This document shows positions 60,585 to 64,000 of a DNA stretch of 64,000 bases, piece after piece. Source of the DNA: Limnohabitans sp. DM1. Lineage in GTDB: Bacteria; Pseudomonadota; Gammaproteobacteria; Burkholderiales; Burkholderiaceae_C. The position numbers and the translations under genes are program-made. The notes under the pieces are model-generated. The model saw only the letters and a program-made list of their open reading frames with translations. It made no database searches and was not told the DNA's origin. Positions within the stretch are counted from its first letter, which is position 1, and the number at the start of each line of letters is the position of its first letter. Location: positions 35,831 through 99,830 of the forward strand of contig NZ_CXOO01000037.1 of assembly GCF_001269385.1 (NCBI RefSeq), given 5' to 3'.

Positions 60585-61466
60585 TTATTTTTTCGTCGGT
60601 TTGGGGGCGCGATTTTGCGTGAAGACCAGGCACGGATCTTCACGCTCAACCTGGGGCACCACATGCACATGGTCGTACCATTCGGCATCATTTTGATCGG
60701 TGTTTTCAACATACCCATGCACTTGGGTTTTGGCCTGGTTTTGGGGCGTGAGCCACTGCATGACCCCCGCGTCTTTTCTGACATGGCCGTTGCCAGCGAT
60801 CAGCACAACGGGGGCATTCGAAACACCATTGACCACATGGGCCATCCACACATCGCGTGCGATCTGCCCCTGAACCATGGGGCCAATCGCTTGGGTGGGC
60901 AACATGTTGCAGTGGCCCTCCTGGATGGCTTTGTTTTGTGCACTCAGAAGTTGACCGGGGATCTGCTTGAGTTTGTACTTGTCAACCATTTGCGGGCCCA
61001 ACACAGCGGCAAAGCCATGGGTCATGACTTTGCGAACATCCACATTTGACAAATTGGCCGCGACCAGTTTGATTTTTTTGTCCAGTGCCCATTGCACATA
61101 AGGCCTGTAAAAACGCCACTCCCAGCCAGTCGTTCCCGCTTTGGCCACAACACAATCCACGTCTGGGCATTGCGACAGCGCAGCGTCTAAAACGGCTTGT
61201 TTTTCACGGTCAAACTGCTCCATCGCCACCACGGGTTGTGGCCCTTGTTCGATCAGTTGCCTGACCCGCTCCAGTCGGCGTTGGTGACCGTGTTCGTTGT
61301 CATGAACCTCACCCAAAAAGAATATCTTTGTACTGTCTTGGGGTGTCTTGGCATCAGGGCTTTGCGAGGCCGCGGCAAAAAACGTGCTGGGGACTGCGAG
61401 AGAAAAAACCGCGAGGGCGCAGCGAAGCCGATGCAGACGAATGCTGGCGTTGTTCATTTTTTGCAA
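60585..61466 (-). CDS. ChaN/Tiki-like family protein (heme-binding type)
   Basis: A 293-residue exported protein with an N-terminal hydrophobic signal (ALAVFSLAVPSTFFAAA). The EreA/ChaN superfamily signature FFLGEVHDNEHGHQRRLE is at about residue 50, then VVAMEQFDREKQ, and GNGHVRKDAGVMQWL near residue 225. The conserved Glu/His pairs are typical. ChaN binds heme in Campylobacter, whereas others are proposed hydrolases. ATG 61457 is an equally possible start. Confidence 0.85.
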   Translation of the reverse strand: MQKMNNASIRLHRLRCALAVFSLAVPSTFFAAASQSPDAKTPQDSTKIFFLGEVHDNEHGHQRRLERVRQLIEQGPQPVVAMEQFDREKQAVLDAALSQCPDVDCVVAKAGTTGWEWRFYRPYVQWALDKKIKLVAANLSNVDVRKVMTHGFAAVLGPQMVDKYKLKQIPGQLLSAQNKAIQEGHCNMLPTQAIGPMVQGQIARDVWMAHVVNGVSNAPVVLIAGNGHVRKDAGVMQWLTPQNQAKTQVHGYVENTDQNDAEWYDHVHVVPQVEREDPCLVFTQNRAPKPTKK

Positions 61467-61649
61467 GGCAAATGTTCACTGGACCGATAAAAAACTTCCC
61501 AAAGCTTATGGCAGGCAGCCCGGAGGATGGCACCCGCTTGGGGCTATCCCCCCAATGAGGTCTGGGGAATTGGTTTGTCGGGGCACACTGGCAATGTTTG
61601 ACGCGGCCCTCGTTATCGCCGCGTCATCATTTACACAGAAGGAAGTGCC

Positions 61650-61937
61650 GTGGAGGCCAAATTTTCAGAGCGTCTTGCCAGCCTTTCCGAGGGGGATATT
61701 TCCGTCATCATTCAGATGGCCTGGGAAGACCGGACTGCGTTTGAAACCATTCGGGAGCGCATGGGTTGGTCGGAAGCGGATGTCATTCGCCTCATGCGGC
61801 ACGAGCTTCAGCCCAATTCTTTCCGGATGTGGCGCAAGCGCATGAAAGGCCGAACGACCAAACACCGGGCGCTGAGAAGCCCAGACATGAAATTCGACGA
61901 CCATTTGATTGCCGACCACCGACGCGGCAATTGCTGA
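61650..61937 (+). CDS. TIGR03643 family protein
   Basis: A 95-residue protein of unknown function with the family pattern LSEGDISVIIQMAWEDRTAF, then MRHELQPNSFRMWRKRMKGR and TKHRALRSPD. The start is the GTG at 61650 preceded by GAAGGAAG. It appears single. Basic composition suggests nucleic acid contact but no role is known. Confidence 0.82.
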   Translation: MEAKFSERLASLSEGDISVIIQMAWEDRTAFETIRERMGWSEADVIRLMRHELQPNSFRMWRKRMKGRTTKHRALRSPDMKFDDHLIADHRRGNC

Positions 61938-62054
61938 TGGATTGAACCACGACAAGCGGACACGACCACACCACCAGGCGCCGCCACGCCGTGGACAACA
62001 ACACGCCTTTGGCGGCATCCCTTTCGCGCAAGGTCGATGGCGGCTTCACCGCCA

Positions 62055-62495
62055 TCAGCCCCGCTCTGCATCGCCCGCCTGCGCAGATGCGGGCAACCCA
62101 AAGACCCGGTCGAAGCACCAGGTGAATGCGATGGCATAGAAGAAAAAGAACGCCAGCAAACCCAAGTTGGCCACCAAGGCAGCGGTGGGCGAAATGTCGA
62201 GCCACAGCGACATGACGGGCAAAAGAATGATCACCAGCCCGCCCTCAAAACCCGCCCCGTGGGCCAGCCGCCTGACAAAGGAGCGGCCACGCACCGATTG
62301 GCGCGACTCCCAGCGCTCAAAGAGCCAGTTGAAAACGTAGTTCCACGTCAGTGCAATGCTCGACAACACGACCGCAAGGCCCAAGGTGGAGGTGGGCGAC
62401 TTGTCAAAAGCCACACTCAACACGGGCCCGACCACAGCGATGGCAATGGCTTCGTACAAAAGGGCCTGGAAAACGCGGCGGGTGGTGGGGGTCAT
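62055..62495 (-). CDS. PACE family efflux transporter (AceI-like)
   Basis: A 146-residue membrane protein with four helices and two bacterial transmembrane pair repeats. Helix 1 carries the membrane glutamate typical of AceI (FQALLYEAIAIAVVGP), and NYVFNWLFERWE and CFDRVFGL mark the loop ends. PACE proteins export chlorhexidine and short-chain diamines. It stands alone. Confidence 0.88.
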   Translation of the reverse strand: MTPTTRRVFQALLYEAIAIAVVGPVLSVAFDKSPTSTLGLAVVLSSIALTWNYVFNWLFERWESRQSVRGRSFVRRLAHGAGFEGGLVIILLPVMSLWLDISPTAALVANLGLLAFFFFYAIAFTWCFDRVFGLPASAQAGDAERG

Positions 62496-62905
62496 GTTGG
62501 GGAAGGCGGTGAGGTGAACAGCAAGGAAAGAGCACTAGCAGGCGCGTGTTTCAGAAGTTAACACGTCATCCTCGTCAGGCGCTTGGCCGCCTTGACGGCT
62601 CAAGAATGCCAAAGCTGCATTGACATCGCCAACTGGTTGGCCGTTTGCGGCCAACGGCTCAGCTTGAGGGGATGCGCTGGTGCGCAACGGGCTGCGGTCC
62701 AGCCCGCCGCGTCGAAAGGCAGCCATGTCGCCTATGGATTTTTCAATACGTACTTTATGACTCACGAATGACTCACGCCGCTAAACTCAATGAGTTCAAA
62801 ACGCTTATGGGGTTAATTGTGAAAACACCTTCACGCCATTTGATTTTATGGGTTACCGGCTTGCCTTTCTGATGCGGTCGAATTTTCTTGTAACTTATAA
62901 TTCAC
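62496..62905. other. Gap with no supported gene
   Basis: About 410 bases between the PACE gene and the last toxin gene. A 76-codon frame on the minus strand (62535-62765) has no family features and is not listed. A perfect -10-like TATAAT lies at 62896-62901, only four bases before the toxin ATG. Confidence 0.45.
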
Positions 62906-63235
62906 ATGTTTGAAGTTGGTGATTACCTGACCGCGCAAGGCGATGACCCTTATGCACTGTGGTTGATGTCACTGGCGGATCGACAAGCCAGAGCCCGAAT
63001 TTTGATTCGGGTAGGCCGAATGGCCAGCGGCAATTTTGGCGATGTGAAACCGGTTGGCGAAGGCGTTTGGGAGGCCCGAATTGATTGGGGGCCGGGGTAC
63101 AGGATTTACTACGCACAGGCCGGACAGCGCTTGATCTTGCTGTTGGTCGGTGATGACAAGCGAAAACAGCAAGCGGACATTGAACAGGCCCACCGTTACT
63201 GGCTGGACTGGCAAAACAGGAGAAAGCTCAAATGA
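62906..63235 (+). CDS. RelE/ParE-type addiction module toxin (HI1419 family)
   Basis: A 109-residue toxin with DRQARARILIRVGRMASGNF, then VKPVGEGVWEARI and GPGYRIYYAQ, the classic HI1419/PHAGE-addiction killer pattern, and LLLVGDDKRKQQADIEQA at the end. The antitoxin gene overlaps its stop. TATAAT stands four bases before the ATG, so the mRNA could be nearly leaderless. Confidence 0.92.
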   Translation: MFEVGDYLTAQGDDPYALWLMSLADRQARARILIRVGRMASGNFGDVKPVGEGVWEARIDWGPGYRIYYAQAGQRLILLLVGDDKRKQQADIEQAHRYWLDWQNRRKLK

Positions 63236-63546
63236 ACATCAGAACCAGCCGCCCGCATGACGAAGCCGTTGTGGAGATGCTCAAAGCCGATCCTGAGTTT
63301 GCCAAAGAATACCTCGCCGTTGCACTGGATCAAGCTGATCAACCCGGCGGTCAACAAGCTTTGTTGGCGGCTTTGCGGCACATCGCCGAGGCGCAAGGCA
63401 TGTCTGCGGTGGCCGAGAGAGCGGGCATGCCTCGCGAAAGCTTGTACCGGGCACTCAGTCCACGCGGCAACCCCACACTCAAAACCTGGTTGGCTGTGTT
63501 GAACGCCACCGGATTGCACTTATCGGTGGCGCGGCCTCAAGTTTGA
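63232..63546 (+). CDS. Addiction module antidote protein (HI1420 family)
   Basis: A 104-residue XRE-type antidote. It has the usual layout: RPHDEAVVEMLKADPEFAKEYL, then an HTH GMSAVAERAGMPRESLYRALS with PRGNPTLKTWLAVLNATG. It overlaps the toxin (ATGA). The IS element begins 22 bases downstream. Confidence 0.92.
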   Translation: MNIRTSRPHDEAVVEMLKADPEFAKEYLAVALDQADQPGGQQALLAALRHIAEAQGMSAVAERAGMPRESLYRALSPRGNPTLKTWLAVLNATGLHLSVARPQV

Positions 63547-63568
63547 TGTCTTTTTTGACAACTTTTTT

Positions 63569-64000
63569 GGCTCTGATGAATTTCAAGTGGGTTGCCCAGC
63601 ATGAGGATTGATAGCGTGGAAGTCGAGTCTCCCGGCGATCAAGAAGATGACAGTCTTGATCGTTGTGATTCGCGTAAACCCACGCGCACGACGCTTGGAT
63701 GCCTGGAACAAACCGTTGATGGCTTCGAGGAATCCGTTGGTCTGGCGTGTCTGCGCCCAGGCCACGATGCCTTCCATATGAGCGCGGATCATCTTGGCAA
63801 CGTCCTTCATCGGTTCGACCTTGGAGCGCATCACGCATGTGCACCAGTGATCCAGCATGGTTCGCACAACGTTGATCTGCTTTCGATCAAGGATCTCACG
63901 CAACTGCTCTTTGTAGGACCACGCCCTGGCCGTGCGTTTGACGGTCATCTTGGCCATCAACGCATCCAGTTCAGCTGCCGCCTCCGGTTTGAGCTTGGCT
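63569..64000. mobile_element. ISL3-family insertion sequence (end inside window, rest outside)
   Basis: The element starts at about 63569 with GGCTCTGATGAATTTCA, which resembles the GGCTCT-type ends of ISL3 elements. Its transposase stop is inside the terminal 20 bases. The other end and the target duplication are beyond the window. Confidence 0.75.
63583..64000 (-). CDS. ISL3-family transposase, C-terminal part (5' end outside window)
   Basis: The frame is open to the window's last base, so only the last 139 or so residues are seen. These show the end of the DDE catalytic domain: WAQTRQTNGFLEAINGLFQ has the final glutamate in the usual NGxxEAxNG context, followed by RARGFTRITTIKTVIFLIAG. 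It belongs to the DDE transposases of the ISL3 family. Confidence 0.88.
   Translation of the reverse strand, partial: AKLKPEAAAELDALMAKMTVKRTARAWSYKEQLREILDRKQINVVRTMLDHWCTCVMRSKVEPMKDVAKMIRAHMEGIVAWAQTRQTNGFLEAINGLFQASKRRARGFTRITTIKTVIFLIAGRLDFHAINPHAGQPT

Noticed and set aside
62535..62765. 76-codon frame on the minus strand between the PACE gene and the toxin
   Set aside because: No family features. Codon use gives no support and a shadow frame on the other strand is equally long.
1..64000. CRISPR array, tRNA or rRNA genes, complete prophage
   Set aside because: No regularly spaced direct repeats with spacers, no cloverleaf-type or rRNA-like stretches and no phage structural genes were seen by reading. 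A tRNAscan or CRISPR-finder run would settle it.

Overview
The window looks like a chromosomal segment of a GC-rich betaproteobacterium, most likely order Burkholderiales and plausibly family Comamonadaceae. This is inferred from the paired cyanophycin synthetases, the two Bug-type (TctC) solute-binding proteins, the etfBA/acyl-CoA dehydrogenase arrangement and the general protein style. No rRNA, tRNA or CRISPR array was found, so the placement rests on gene content only.

From 1 to 35.5 kb the DNA is ordinary core or metabolic chromosome. It carries a cphA'-cphA pair for nitrogen storage, a nitronate monooxygenase/acyltransferase pair, a fatty-acid oxidation block (acyl-CoA dehydrogenase, etfA, etfB) that diverges from a DctP-DctQ-DctM TRAP transporter, an MscS channel with an enoyl-CoA hydratase, a histone-deacetylase-like enzyme and MltB. 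An unusual five-gene operon at 18.3-24.1 kb follows (two Bug proteins, two sulfatases, one alpha/beta hydrolase), divergent from a Crp/Fnr regulator. Then come an SDR, a NUDIX hydrolase, an Hpt protein, DusC, a GNAT acetyltransferase, two multiheme cytochromes c, a TPR protein, an FMN-dependent alpha-hydroxy-acid dehydrogenase and DinB. Two families of palindromic repeats lie in the gaps between these genes.

From 35.5 to 52.1 kb the character changes to an accessory defence and addiction island. It holds hipBA behind three evenly spaced operators, a Phd/VapC pair, a Fic protein with a perfect palindrome at its start, two toxin-less antitoxin-like regulators and a single-chain MmeI-like (type IIL) restriction-modification enzyme. 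Next is a two-gene unit of foreign-looking composition, made of an NA37/NdpA-type nucleoid-associated protein and a three-helix membrane protein; I do not recognise it as a named system. Three toxin-antitoxin modules follow (higBA, vapBC plus a truncated CopG antitoxin, higBA). They are separated by partial copies of the 3' end of one helicase gene, whose complete copy is at 52.1-54.1 kb. The helicase 3' end therefore looks like a repeatedly used insertion site.

From 52.1 to 64 kb there are a UPF1-like helicase overlapping a DnaQ/GIY-YIG fusion nuclease, an AttEFGH-like ABC exporter operon, a low-molecular-weight tyrosine phosphatase, a ChaN-like protein, a TIGR03643 protein, a PACE efflux protein and one more RelE-type toxin with its antidote. 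The window ends inside an ISL3-family insertion sequence.
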